Below, one piece after another: positions 29,556-42,740 of a stretch of 64,000 bases of DNA (within the stretch, counting starts at the first letter, position 1; every line of letters starts with the position of its first letter). Both the position numbers and the translations under genes were made by a program. The notes beneath the pieces are model-generated. The model ran no database searches. It saw only the letters and a list, made by a program, of their open reading frames with translations, and was not told the DNA's origin. The DNA is from Nansenia antarctica (lineage: Eukaryota; Chordata; Actinopteri; Argentiniformes; Microstomatidae), in the NCBI GenBank assembly GCA_963989245.1, contig OZ022352.1:22296472-22360471 (forward strand), read 5' to 3'.

Positions 29556-30419
29556 CGTCACGATAACCTCTACCATGCATGTTGCAAAGTAACTGTAGAA
29601 TTGATTTCGGTGGATTTGATTTGTAGCCTACTGTATAGGCTACACGCACACTACGATACACATCCACACATCCACTCACAGACCCTCTCTGCCCTCCTCT
29701 CACAGTCCATGAGAGGACTAGTCCTTCGTCCAAACAGCAGCCATGCACATCCAGTCATTTCATACATCCAGTCATTTCCAACTGTAAATAAATAACAAGC
29801 AGAGCGCCACACCCCCAAGTAGGAAGACGCACATCTGGTGACGTGGGGTGGGGGGCACTACCACGAGGAGGGGTGGGATGACAGACAATGTTCCCTGTCT
29901 CCCGTCTGTACGACCACCGACTTCATGACGCCCTTGAAGTGTCTCCTCTCAGATCTGACTAGACGATGAATTTAGGCATCGTAATAAACACACCCTACAG
30001 GTTTGTGGCGTAGTATGACCACAAACAGTGACTGAAACGCTGGACAGGCTCCCTCCTCCTTGCCAATCTAGAGGAAATCCCGCATCCCTGCTGCTAGTCT
30101 GATTGCATTGCATTTCATAATTATGGTATTACAAAGTCTGGTATTACAAACATGTATTTGATGACATCATTGGTTATTTATTGTTTAACAGATATTATTA
30201 TTGACAAAATACTAGTGTTCCTTATTTATTTTACATAAATGAATATTCAGATCTGAGACTTTGAAAAGAAAGGAGGTGCGCATATCATAGCTCACCTCTT
30301 CTCTAATGTTTTTTTATTTTATTTTTTTAACACAGACAGATGAACATAAATCAAGATATCGTCTCGTTTCAATTTGGCAGGATGTGAGGAACACTTGAAT
30401 CCTAATGTATTATCTCATC

Positions 30420-30579
30420 TCTGCATGGTTCTGAGAGGGAGAGAGACGAACCGGGAGGGAGGGGAGGGTGAGGGGGGGGGGGTAAAGGCGGAACAAACCG
30501 GTGCGCCCGGATACGCGCTGGAACGGCTCGCCCCTGCACTGCAGATTAACCCCTTCAGCGCCAAGGATGCACAAGAGTG
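30420..30579 (+). promoter_or_regulatory. Candidate panx2 promoter-proximal region and non-coding first exon
   Basis: GC-rich stretch with several CpGs (ggtgcgcccggatacgcgct) followed by the donor acaagagtg/gtgagt at 30579/30580. A matching acceptor ttgttgttgtag ends at 32764. The exon start is not determined. Confidence 0.4.
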
Positions 30580-31926
30580 GTGAGTACATTTCATATGATC
30601 CTTTCTACAAATGTGCTTTATTTTTCCAAATGACATCCGTGAAGGACTCTCGAGGAGGATAGCAATTTCGTGACGAACCGTGGATTTCCTCCTGTGCTCA
30701 TGGTAGGTAAGCCCACAATAAGACCGCAGCTGATAACAGGTATCGTATCACAGAGAGTTCGATCAGAGTCGTTCCCCTCTTTCATACACAGAGTTCTCCT
30801 CTTCAGCATCCCATCTACATTTCGGGGAGCTGTCCAGTGCTCCAGGTGCTGAACCGGCAGACACATTTAGTGAAGCGGTTTTTACGCACCGCTCCTTTGG
30901 TGTAGCCTACTTGCCTATGAATGATTGGCAGAGCGTATACTGTAACGAACAGTGCAGAATGTTTTGGAGACGATTTTGTCATCTGTCATCTGATACCTGT
31001 ATAATTGTAGCTACTATTTTTGTTTTGTTGTTGTTGTTTTTTTAGTTGCATATAGCCTATAGTTTAAGGGAGTATAGGTCAGTATTGCTTATAAATAAGA
31101 GTAGCCACAACGCTGGCAATTCAGTTTCCTTCAAGTGCACTATAAGTGCATTATAGTATTTTCAAAGTTGAGGGGACAGTAAGGCTACTGTATACATTGC
31201 TGATTTTCGATGTTTAGGTGAAAGAAAAGCACTGCTCTTTGTCTCTTAGGCGCTTATTACTTTAAGTGTTCATCTCTTCGAAAAAGTGAGTCTCGGTCTG
31301 TACTCTCAAACAGTGTATGTCTAGGAAGTAACTGTCATAATCAAATGGATGGCACACAGTCAAGTGGCATTGCATGTGGGCGCTTACCCCCTTAAACACT
31401 CGTAGCCCTCTCCAACTGTGGGGCATAATCTGTCAATTTGGCTCAGTGCCAAGGGGTTCACACACTCACCACTGCCAAACGCTGAGAGTTTGAAACGTGA
31501 TACTGCCTTACAAAATGAGATGAGATTGAACATTTACATCTCTATTTGAAAACAGATTACCTGCTGGACGGACATCTGGTGTCACCAAATAGAAAGTCTA
31601 CTTCAGACTCTGGTAGAGAGGATATTGTGAGACTCATTCTGCATGATGACATGGACATTTTCATGCTCAAGCTCAAAGCATGTTGAATAATGTAGCTACT
31701 GAGAAAGAAACCCAGTTGCTACACTGGAAAGACTTCTCCCAGAATACAGTAAAGCCTGCATAGAAAATGTCCCGTACTGTTGTTGAATGGTTGGAGCTGT
31801 AAGAGCAGGGAGGTCAGGTGAAGGTTTGTTAAGTCATCCTTTTGACTAACGCTAATGATACAGGATGGAAATAGTGCTGGGCAGGCAGATTCCCAGTCTC
31901 TAAAGTGCATAATTTAATCACAAGTG

Positions 31927-32095
<169 letters not shown>

Positions 32096-32451
32096 CAAAT
32101 ATAGATCCCTGATCCACTGAAGGTATAACTACAGGATATAACCTATTGACAGGCTGACAGCCGGTTGTCATGGAGGTCACTACCTGATGTCGGTCCCAGT
32201 GTGAACATGGTGTTCATTAAAGATAATGATGGTATTACAGTTCCAGGGGATTTGGTTTCACAGTAACAATGTGGCTATAGCCTATGGCTAATGATTTAGC
32301 TATAGATGATCATCCAAATGTGTCTCGTTAGAATGACTTTGCCTATTCAGAACCTAAAAACCCATCTAGAATGGACTTGTAGAGACATGACCTCTGTGGT
32401 GCAGAATAGCACTTTAAGATTGTCTTTCTCATCATTAATGCATTGGCCTTG

Positions 32452-32494
32452 CCTCAGTCCTTGCCTGAGTCCTTGCCTGAGTCCTTGCCTGATC
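32452..32494. repeat. 12-bp minisatellite
   Basis: Four tandem units of ccttgcctgagt in the putative panx2 5' intron. Confidence 0.85.
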
Positions 32495-33254
32495 AAAGGC
32501 AAATTTCACCCAACAGACGTGACCACAATGACACACTCCACTGGCTCCTGAGTGTGTAATAAAGGCCCACACAGCTGCATAAGGCAGGCCCACAATGCAC
32601 TCAGAATATTGCTGAACAGAAATAATCCTAATCCATATTATTATTTTACTGTTGTGTTTGGTAAACAAGGGTTTCTGTATTCTATTTTGCTTTTCAGATA
32701 AAAAGGCAAATATTGTGCACATACAGTAATTACGGTAATTGTCAATCTTTTTTTGTTGTTGTAGGGACACGGAATTGGTGGAGGCGGCACCGTTGACGAA
32801 ACAACACAACTCATGAACCGGCAACGACACTCTCAGAAAACCAAAAGGAGACCTCCTAAATCTCTCTCTCTCCCTACACCCTGAAACTCCTGTGTGTGAA
32901 TCAAGGCCAGGTAGAGGAGAACGGGGGGGCCTGAAAGCGCAGCATGCGTAGCGCACCGGCAGTTAATCACTGAACACACAATGTCGTTCCGCAGCGCAGG
33001 GGACAATCTGAACCCGTCCAACACCGAGGCACCTGAGAAGAAGGACTGCATGACCCAGCCACTCCTGCTGTGAGGGGAGAGACAGACAGACAGGGCCTGG
33101 ACCAGAGAGAGCCAGACACACACACACACACTCACACACACACACGTAGTCAGTGTGTGTGTCTGTGTGGGTGAGTGTGTGTGTGTGTGTGTGTGGAGGT
33201 AGTTAGGAGGGGGCGGCAGCAGGTCTCTCCCCGGCCCAGAGGACATCATCCCGG

Positions 33255-36200
33255 ATGCAGAACATCCTCGAGCAGAACTTAGACATGGCCACGGCTCTGC
33301 TCGCCGGGGAGAAGCTGAAGGAGCTGATCATGCCCGGCTCCTCACAGGACGAGAAGGGCGGCATGCTGGCTGGACTCTTGGTGCAGCTCAAACTGGAGCT
33401 CCCCTTTGACCGTGTCGTAACTATAGGAACCGTCATCATCCCCATTCTGCTCGTCACGCTGGTCTTCACGCGCAACTTTGCAGGTCAGTGCGTCTGTCGG
33501 GCCACTAGATGGAGCACTTGCTGTGCCGCTGAAGACACACATGGGCACACTGAGAGGCTGGTGGATCTTTCTCTCCCGTTGGGGTGTTTACCCATTAGCA
33601 TCAGCCTCTCACTTTTCATTGAGTTTGTACACTGATATATTTGTAGAATTGCGGTAATAGTAATAATACACGGTATCATCAACACTACTATACTATGAGA
33701 CTGTATTGTATCTCTTTTTTCTCACAGACTATGGAACAACGACACACTGACATAGAGTGCGGAAATTCTTACAGATGACACAAGCCTTTTGAGTTTTATA
33801 AAGTAACCACAAATTATTTTTTCATCTGAATGATGTTCCCAGTAGTGTGGTGTATATAGAGGGTTAAGTATGCTGTGCTTTCTGTGTTTTGTGTGAGGGA
33901 GATCAGTGTGGAGATTAGGCAGGACTGTCCTGGTGAACAGAGAGGGGGCGAGGAGGGGTGTTAGCTCAGTGCTGAGTCAGGCTGTCTGCATAGCAGCACC
34001 AACCAGCTGTGACTGAGTATTTAACTTAGCCTCAGATTGGGGAGAGGCTATGTGTGAGGCAGTCTCTGCACTGCTTGTATAACAAAAAGGGGATGAAATG
34101 TCAAGGCTGTCATCAGTTGCTGCCCTCAAATGGGACAAACTGACTGTATGCTTGGAGAGGGGTGGGGGGGGGGGGGGGGCGGTGGTATGTTGTGGTCCAA
34201 GTCTAAGAAAGAAATGGGTTCAAGTCTTTCATCCCAAAATCTAGGTCCAGTTCATGATAATTGTAAGAACGTTTGGTTCACGTTTTACAGAGTTGAACAT
34301 AAAAGTTGTTGTACATCAAACACCATTTTCTCTGACACGTCTGTTGAGGAAGGTTCAGACCCAGGCTCAGCGCGGCCCATCCCCAGCCACCTGGCTCAGT
34401 GCCCTACATCCAATCATGCCGTTCCACTGCTCTGTTCCATTAAATGAAAGTCACAGGAACCCCACAGGGCCAGCTGCTTCCGCTGAACTTCCCAAACCTC
34501 TGCAGCTAAACGGCTCTGCTGCTGCTACTGCCACACAATAGTTTTTAAAGCTAAAAAAATTTTTAAGCTAAAAACGCACTTCTTCAATATAGCCTTCAAC
34601 TAGCTCATCTGCACCTGCCTACTGCTCATTTGCCAGCTACTGCACTTTAAATGCCCTTTTTTAAATTAATTTTTATTGTATTTTCTTTACCTTTTCTTTT
34701 TACTGTTTTCCCCTGCTCTTATATTCACGTACACAGACTGACTAGTTGAAAGAAACTGCAATGTTGATTACTGAGTAGTTGGATTTTTGGTGCAAGGTCT
34801 TGCAGAGACTGAGAACGTACACAGAGACTGGGAACGTACACAGAGACTGAGAACGTACACAGAGACTGAGAACGTACACAGAGACTGAGAACGTACACAG
34901 AGACTGAGAACGTCTGAGAACGTACACAGAGACTGAGAACGTACACAGAGACTGAGAACGTCTGAGAACGTATACAGAGACTGAGAACGTACACAGGGAC
35001 TGAGAACGTCCACAGAGACTGAGAACGTATACTGAGACTGAGACAGACCTTTTCCAAAAAACTGTTTGTGGTGCTGGTGGAAAGCCAGTGGGAAGTACAG
35101 AAAGACTGTGTAAGGTAGGGAGATGAAAGGGATATGGAAAGTTAGATCTTTACCTTTTCTTTTTAGTGTTTTCCCCTGCTTTTATATTCATTCTATGCAT
35201 GTATATGTTTTTAAATATGTTTTTATATTCACTTTATGTTCTTATTCCTGTTGTAAAGCACTTTGAGCTGCATTTCTTGTATGAAAGGTGCTATATAAAT
35301 ACTTACATAATTAAATACATAAAATAAATACTTACTTAATTACTTACTTACTTACTTACACATACAGTAGGAGAAAAATCGATGGAATGTCAGTTTGGAT
35401 GGAAACGATGTCCCATAGAGATAGAACAGTTCAACATGTGCTTCAGATGAAGCAGGTTTATGTCTTTTTAATCGCCAGATTAATCTAATCCAATCTAACC
35501 TAATTTCTCTTTTAGTACCTGTGTCTGTCTCTACAGTGTGGGCTGTCCCATCCTCTGCAAACCGCAGTTTTATCCTGTGAATCAGCAGTACTATCACACA
35601 GATGATGGAGCCATTTGTTTTTCCAAACATACAAACCGGAGGGATCTCTGGGCATAATGACAAAAGGAAATAGATTAATAGTATTTTCATCCACTTAGGA
35701 CACATCGATAGAATAAACATTACACCAAAACATTTTGGAACAAGAATGGCGGAATGAATGAACGTTAGGGGAAAGTTTTACAATCGAATTGAATTGAATC
35801 TGAATCACTTCAACTAGATTACAAATGTCCAATATCCTCGGTTCTCTCTCTCTCTCTTTCCTCTCTCTCTGACTCTCACTCTCCCTCTCTTTCTCTTTCC
35901 CCCTCAGAGGAGTCGATATACTGCTACACACCACACAACTTCACCCGTGACCAGGCCCTGTATGCGCGGGGCTACTGCTGGACAGAGCTACGTGACGCCG
36001 TGCCCGGGGTGGAACCTGACCTCCGACCTTCACTGTTTGAACATAAGTTCTTGCCCTACGCCCTGCTGTGCTTCGCCGGGATCATGTACATCCCTGCGCT
36101 GGGCTGGGAGTTCATGGCTTCCACACGCCTCACCTCCGAGCTCAACTTCCTGCTGCACGAGATCGACAACTGCTACCACCGGGCGGCCGAGGGGCGGGCC

Positions 36201-38518
36201 CCGAAGATCGAGAAGCAGATCCAGTCCAAGGGGCCCGGCATCACGGAGCGCGAGCGGCGGGAGATCATCGAGAATGCGGAGAAGGAGAAGAGCCCCGAGC
36301 AGAACCTGTTCGAGAAGTACCTGGAGAGACGAGGCCAGAGCAACTTCCTGGCCAAGCTCTACCTGGCGCGCCACCTGGCCATCATCTGCCTCAGCTCCAT
36401 CCCCATCTCCTACCTGAGCGCCTACTGGCACCGCCAGCGGCAGAACGAGTTCTCCTGCGCCCTGGGGGAGCCGCCGGACGCCAGCAGCATCCCGGAGCTG
36501 AGGCTCAGCGTCAACTGTAAACTGCCGGCGGTGCAGCTGCAGCGCATCATGGCGGCGGTGGACATCAGCCTGCTGTCAGCCATGAACCTCATCATCCTGG
36601 GCAACCTGCTGCACCTGTTCGTGGTGCGCAAGTCCAACTTCGTGTTCGACAAGCTGCACAAGGTGGGCATCAAGACGCGGCGGCGCTGGCAGAAGTCACA
36701 GTTCTGCGACATCAACATCCTGGCCATGTTCTGCAATGAGAACCGGGACCACATCAAGTCGCTGAACCGGCTGGACTTTATCACCAACGAGAGCGACCTC
36801 ATGTACGACAACGTGGTGAGGCAGCTGCTGGCGGCGCTGGCCACAGCCAACCAGGACGCCACGCCCACCGTGAGGGACTCGGGAATACAGACCCTGGACT
36901 CCGGGATGGACCTGGGCGAGCTGGGGGGGGTCATCAAAAGGCCCCGTAAGAAGATGAAATGGATCCCTTCCTCTAACCCCCTCCCTCAGCCATTTAAGGT
37001 ATGACATCATCAATACTGCCTAACTACCGCCGGACTGCATACTTTGGCTCTCTGTCCGTCTGGTGAAATTGAAACAAAATGACATAACAAGTCCTTTTAT
37101 GTTGTGAAATACAGACATACGAACACGCAACATACAACATAAATCAAGCATTATCGTTTACGAATTAGTTTTTGGTTGAGAAGGCCGGAGGACATTTGCT
37201 TCATATCTTTGTATACAAATCTAAACTAATATAACAGTGAAAGCAGTGGAAGCAGCTCCCTCCCACTGTGCTTTAAAAACCAAAGCACTACTTACCGTGG
37301 ATGTGTTCAGTGATGCATGATGGGAGATTCATATTTACGTTTATTGCGAAAACTCGGCTTGATGTTTCCATCTGAACGAGCCTTCGGGGAAATGTGAGAT
37401 CACAGTGAATAGTCCAACTGGACTCTGGAGTATTCCTCTTACTTGTTATGTCATGTCTACCCATTGTGCAGGAACCCCTGACCATGACGCGTCTAGACAA
37501 CCACACCAAGCCTGACAAAATCAAACCGATGCGGCGGAAAACAGTGGCAGACAACTACATAGCTCCACTCTCGGACACCAAGAGCACACAGCACCCTCCC
37601 ACCGCTAAAGGTACACTCCATAGAGCAGAGTGACAGTCAGTACTGATGGTAAAAGTAGTGAAACTATCATGCAATTGCCTGACAATGGATATATAATAGA
37701 GTTGTTTGTAATCATACTTTCAGCTATGGTGTTGCCGCTTGAATGCCACATCGTTTAAAACGGCATTGATGGTGCAGTTGTGTTTCTTTTTATCTCTCAT
37801 TGTTCCTCTGTTGAATGTTGTGAATTGCAGATTTGAGTGGTTGTGGGATGGATAAAAAGCACACCCGCAACTTTTCCCTGGACGTGCATCCGTACATGCT
37901 GACCATCCGTAAACCCAAGGTGGAGATCGTCAACACGGCACCCCTTCCCCCAGACCACTCCCTGAACAACGTTTTCATCGAGGGCACACACACCATCGTG
38001 CACGTCTCTGCGTCCATCACAGGTGAGCTCGCTATACCCAGGCAACGGATTAGTCACCAAGGCAACCAGGCCTTGAAGCTCCCGCTATGAGATTCTTGTT
38101 GACATTTGAAAAGAAACGAGAACCAAGTCCAACAATGTCACTGAATTCTGATTTTAATCTAGCAGTGATGTCGACTGTCGCAAAAATGAACAGTTTTGTT
38201 TTTCTCTCTTTCACTTCAGAAAAGAAGGTCCCCACACCGGAGTCCACCAACACTGTCTTCTCGACAGTGACCGTCCCTACTAGCGTCTATCTGAACGGCG
38301 TCAGCCCCAACCCACCCTCCTCAGGCGAGCCAGTCCCCACGGAACCCCTTACCCAGCCAGAGAAACCAGAGGCCCAGCCTATACCCTTCAGCATGAACCC
38401 TGCACACCAGCTGCTCAGTATGCATCAGGCTCTCTTCGAAGAGGAGGAAGGGGAGGCAGGCTGCATGGACAGGCTGGCTGAGAGATCTGGGGAACTGATC
38501 ACCGCTGGAGAGTGCTGA
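33255..38518 (+). CDS. panx2: Pannexin-2, large-pore channel
   Basis: Five coding exons: 33255-33483, 35908-36998, 37472-37610, 37831-38022, 38220-38518 (TGA); 649 residues, human about 677. The ATG at 33255 fits the family N-terminus (EQNLDMATALLAGEKLKELI). Conserved stretches include PFDRVVTIGTVIIPILLV (segment 1), IYCYTPHNFTRDQALYARGY with the N-glycosylation site near Asn87 in the first extracellular loop, LPYALLCFAGIMYIPALGWE (segment 2), PEQNLFEKYLERRG, FLAKLYLARHLAIICLSSIP (segment 3), SLLSAMNLIILGNLLHLFVV (segment 4) and FCDINILAMFCNENRDHIKS. The C-terminal cytosolic tail has RPRKKMKWIPSSNPLPQPFK and DKKHTRNFSLDVHPYML, diagnostic for PANX2 over PANX1/3. The protein forms heptameric channels, in mammals largely intracellular and neuronal/glial. 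It ends SGELITAGEC, shorter than the mammalian end. Confidence 0.97.
34330..34735 (+). mobile_element. Degenerate LINE 3' region, left part
   Basis: Ends in a 3' UTR-like stretch (tttaccttttctttttactg, ttttcccctgct). The same stretch occurs again at 35150-35193, after which the LINE tail (gcactttgagctgcatttct, ggtgctatataaata) follows to about 35310. The two parts are separated by a minisatellite. Confidence 0.55.
34800..35045. repeat. 19-bp minisatellite
   Basis: About twelve units of gagactgagaacgtacaca with shortened variants (gtctgagaacgt). Frames through it on the minus strand (LCTFSVSVYVLS type) are repeat translations, not genes. Lies in panx2 intron 1. Confidence 0.93.
35150..35345 (+). 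mobile_element. LINE 3' tail, right part
   Basis: Second copy of tttaccttttctttttagtg, then tgtaaagcactttgagctgc, atgaaaggtgctatataaat and a (CTTA)n run to about 35360. Confidence 0.65.
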
Positions 38519-39249
38519 GGCGACGTCCCCCTAGTTCTGTCCTCAACACAGCACTCACAGTACCACCACCATCACCACTCCTCTTATGCTAATCTCTTTC
38601 TGCCAAAATACACCCCCGTCTTTCCCTGACCTTGCACCTCAATACTGCTCTGTTGAAGGGATCGGATAAGAATGTTGATCGAGCTGAGTTGGAATTACAT
38701 GACATTGAACGGTTGGGGTGCAATGAAGATTCTGATTTAACAAGAAAAAGCTTAAGATATGATAGTGGATCATTTATTTAGGGGGATACAGTGAGGTATT
38801 TGCACATAATTAAGAAAAGCACACCACAAGAAAAAAGCATTCCAAAAGGACTGCATAATGAAAAGGTACAAAATAACACAAAAAAAATTATTTAATGTTT
38901 GTCAAAAACATGTGAAATATGTCCATGCTTATTGTCCGCTTATCTAAGTGGACTGATAGCTCATGCAATATACCTTTCAAAAACTGCACTGAAATATGCA
39001 AAAGAGACATGAAAGTTCTGGCAATAATTTATTCGCTTGCAACATATGACATGTTTTACATACATACAGTACAGTATATCATACACCTACTGTATCTCAG
39101 TGTTTGTAGTCTGGCCTAACATATACACAAAAACACACACGCTCCACCATGTGTTCACCATTTGACGTACACATTAGATAGAGGGGGTGAAGTTAGAATG
39201 TGTGGTGGATTTAAAGGTGTACGCTGGTAAGCATACATACACCATTTCA

Positions 39250-39330
39250 GGCTAGCCTTTTTGCTCACTGGGTAAGACGGTGGTTCACTTCACAAAAGGT
39301 TGCAGGTTCGATCCCTGCCTATACAAACAC
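39250..39330 (+). mobile_element. tRNA-like SINE head fragment
   Basis: Reads ttttgctcactgggtaagac and a B-box ggttcgatccctgcc at about 39305-39319. No full body or tail is clear, and it does not fold as a functional tRNA gene. Confidence 0.5.
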
Positions 39331-41036
39331 ACCTACCTTACAGAAGCTTGGGCCCCCAGTGGGCTCACCCCTCACCATCAGTGCACTTATGGGTAAGGAT
39401 GGCTGATCCTCCAGTATAGGGGAACTAGGATGGATTCGCTTGTGTCTTTCACAGGACCGAAATTCATACTCAATGCCAGAAAACACACCTTCACTGTAGT
39501 CACTGTATGTGGTATGGAGCAAGATTAAATTGCATTCTGCCTAAAATAAATGCCAACTGTTTTTACATTCAATCTTGCTATAATGCACTGACAGATGAGT
39601 TCCAAACCTTGCCATCTCTCAGTGAAGGCACACGTGACAGTTTATTTGAACCAAGGATGTTATGTCCCTATTTGACTTGAATAGTTACTCTCTGAACTAA
39701 ATGAGCTGAATGGTCATTGCACCAGCTTCACCAGCTCTTCGACAGACACATACCTGTACAGTACGCTACTGTAATGGACTCATTGGGGGAGAGCACAGGA
39801 CATTGTAGTCCTCCCTGTAGGTCTTTTTTGTAGAAGTAGTAGTTCAGTAGTGATGTGATGAGTAGGTAAACATAGCTCTGTAGTACTCAAACTATGTACA
39901 CAAGGAAATGTTCAACATCTGAAGGTGTTTGCTTTTGAATTTCCTCAATCTTCTCACCGTACCATGCAATGTCACGCCCACTACATTAAGAGATAATGTC
40001 AACAACAGAACCCTGTCTCTAAATGTCAGTTAATCACACACTTGCTTCTATTCATCGTGCTCGGTGTGCTCATGACCCACCAAAGAAGTGAAAGAATCAA
40101 AATCTAGAGTAGTTAGTAGAATTGTTACTCTTAATGAAGTATTTATGATATGATAGGACCCTTTCACCCGGAGATGGTGCAATGGACAAGGGGATATGTG
40201 TAGCAACAACCACCATCGAATGTCCAACTTTTGTCCCACATCTGCACAGTCACTGTTAAGCAATGATGACACACCAATACAACAAACAGTTGTGCTGAAT
40301 GAATAAACACTGTCTGTGAGTATTCCCCATGCTGAGAATTGAATTTTGTTCATCCTGTTTAAAAGGACCATATGATGTTCATAATGTATGGTTACAGCGT
40401 CCCAGTCACAAACTCAAGGAGGCCTAGATTCTGAATAAAAATGTAATACATCTGAATTTCCCATAAGGTTGGTGCTTATCCAAGCAAGGACTAGAACGTT
40501 TTGCTTTTTTTAACCTAATGGGATGGGATGGGACTTCCTTGAGTTTATGTGAAATAGTAGCATAAGACATTAATTAACATTAATGTCATGATTATCGCAT
40601 CAGGTTGGCTCACTATCCCCTTGATGTAGGCCCACTCTCAAGCACATTGAAGCATCCAAAGGCACTTTAATTATGACTTGTAGCACAAGCGTTTGTGTGA
40701 GAATGTTAGCATGATAGCACTGGTCCTCCTCAGCCTCCTCTTCAGGGTAGATTTCTCAGATTAAATTATAGAGAATTGTAGCTAAATGAATTGAGGTGGA
40801 TGGAGATGATAGAGTCAAAGGTTATGGCTATGTAGAGAGTCATCATGAATAATAAATATGTTTGTTTTTTTAAACAAAAGCTGAAGAGTGTTTATTTTAT
40901 ATTATCCATTCATTGAAGTACATTTAAGCAAAAAGACGTTTCCTGGCTGTCATTCAAGCCTCTTCCTATCTCTGTTGTCATTGATATGCAATGGATAAAA
41001 GCGTCGGCTAAATACTTCTATCGCAAGCTAGCAAAA

Positions 41037-41555
41037 TGACTACAGTTCCCACCTACTGATAGACTACAGTTCCCACCTACTGATAGACTACAGTTCCCAC
41101 CTACTGATAGACTACAGTTCTCACCTACTGACAGACTACAGATCCCACCTACTGGTAGACTACAGTTCCCACCTACTGACAGACTACAGATCCCACCTAC
41201 TGATAGACTACAGTTCCCACCTACTGATAGACTACAGATCCCACCTACTGATAGACTACAGTTCTCACCTACTGACAGACTACAGATCCCACCTACTGGT
41301 AGACTACAGTTCCCACCTACTGACAGACTACAGATCCCACCTACTGATAGACTACAGTTCCCACCTACTGATAGACTACAGTTCCCACCTACTGATAGAC
41401 TACAGTTCTCACCTACTGACAGACTACAGATCCCACCTACTGGTAGACTACAGTTCCCACCTACTGATAGACTACAGTTCCCACCTACTGATGGACTACA
41501 GTTCCCACCTACCGATAGACTACAGTTCCCACCTACTGACGGACTACAGATCCCA
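41037..41555. repeat. 24-bp minisatellite with higher-order structure
   Basis: About 21 units of 24 bp (core ttcccacctactgatagac) lie about 1.2 kb upstream of the trabd start. Diagnostic variants (ttctc/atccc, gatag/gacag/ggtag) recur in the same order, so blocks of about six units were duplicated. A 227-residue minus-strand frame crossing the array is its translation (8 residues per unit). Confidence 0.95.
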
Positions 41556-41810
41556 GAAATCAACATTGACAGACGAGTGGCGAAGTGCAAATGAGCACAC
41601 AGGTTAGTTTGCTTGTTGTAAGTTGTCTTTGAATTTATCTCATTTATGTCGCTAAAACATTGTAAAACTATCGACGAGAGAGTCACAGTTTGATAAACCA
41701 TTTTGATAGAAAAAGGCTTGTCACGTAATCACGGCACAGTATGTGGCTAAACCAAAAGATTTGACAGCCAGCTGGTTGGCTAGCCCAGTGGTTGGCTAGC
41801 TAACAATCGT

Positions 41811-41944
41811 TGCGTTCGTAAGTTCGCTCTGAAAGCGCCGGAGCGCACACTGGCGTCAACGTCATGAAGGGACCAAGTAATTTGATTGGACAAGAGGCGT
41901 TCCATGAACGCTGATCAGATTTCCACAGCGACTTTACGAACGCA
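41811..41944. mobile_element. Small inverted-repeat element (TGCGTTCGTAA ends)
   Basis: TGCGTTCGTAA at 41811-41821 and its exact complement TTACGAACGCA at 41934-41944 bound 134 bp. A related end (gtgcgttcgtaaatttgctc) recurs alone near 42412, which suggests a small MITE family. Confidence 0.5.
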
Positions 41945-42740
41945 GCCTTAACTCGCCTGCAGACAAGGGCCAACTAGCTATGGAGCTGGCAACTCGTTGA
42001 GGACAGACAGGCGTATTCTAACTTGTGCAACTCTTGTGGATAGATACTCTACTGCTAAATATATATTTAAATGTACTTAATGTACATGTTCTGTGTGTCT
42101 AACGTGTTCGTCGGCGGCTTGGACTTATTAGGTGTCAAGTTTGACACCTAGCTACCTGGTAACAGTTATCTTTCTAACAACATGTAGTTAGCTAGCTGGA
42201 TAAATTGTCATAGTTGTAACAACCTAATGATGTAATTTTTCGACCATCTGATGAAATACCAGACTTTTGGGCTAGCTATATAATAATAATAACAATGTAT
42301 ATTTTAGCTACATTAACCTTATTGTAACATGTAAATACTGATACTCACAGACAAATCTATCCCACGTTTTCAAACGAAAACACTGGTGCATCAACTGCCA
42401 CACAATGTAAAGTGCGTTCGTAAATTTGCTCTTTAACTCTTTAATTTTCTGTAAATGTGCTCTTTAACAGGAGTTACTTTAGTTAGCTAGTTCATAGGCT
42501 AGTAGCTAATTCATTATACAGGATAGTTATTATAGGTAACGATAGCAATTTCGAGTTCAAGGCTCCAGGTAGTTCACAAAATTGGCTAATCAACACAGTT
42601 GACAGATGGGTGTTGTAAGTGGATAACAAACTCTGTGAGTAAATCTTGCCTAACTGATGTATTTGTTTCTCCAGTGCTTATAATCACCTCAAGGAAGTGG
42701 GAACATATTATAGGATTAACTCGCTTTCAGAGGTTGAATC

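Larger units (their letters stand above)
38519..42740. other. panx2 3' UTR and intergenic region to trabd
   Basis: No further gene seen. Contains a SINE head at 39250-39330, a SINE-tail remnant near 40989-41017, the 24-bp minisatellite at 41037-41555, a small inverted-repeat element at 41811-41944, and the putative trabd leader with an acceptor (tcgctttcag) ending at 42730. Confidence 0.65.

Noticed and set aside
34725..35057. Minus-strand frame with repeated VRSQSLCTFSVSVYVLS
   Set aside because: Translation of the 19-bp minisatellite in panx2 intron 1.
36030..36431. 133-residue antisense frame opposite the large panx2 exon
   Set aside because: A shadow of the GC-rich coding exon; only the + strand matches a known family.
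41037..41555. Regular repeats considered as a CRISPR array
   Set aside because: Units are contiguous without unique spacers, in a vertebrate genome; it is a minisatellite.
41018..41701. 227-residue minus-strand open frame with SVGGNCSL-type repeats
   Set aside because: It is the translation of the 24-bp minisatellite (a multiple of three, so the frame stays open); there are no gene signals around it.
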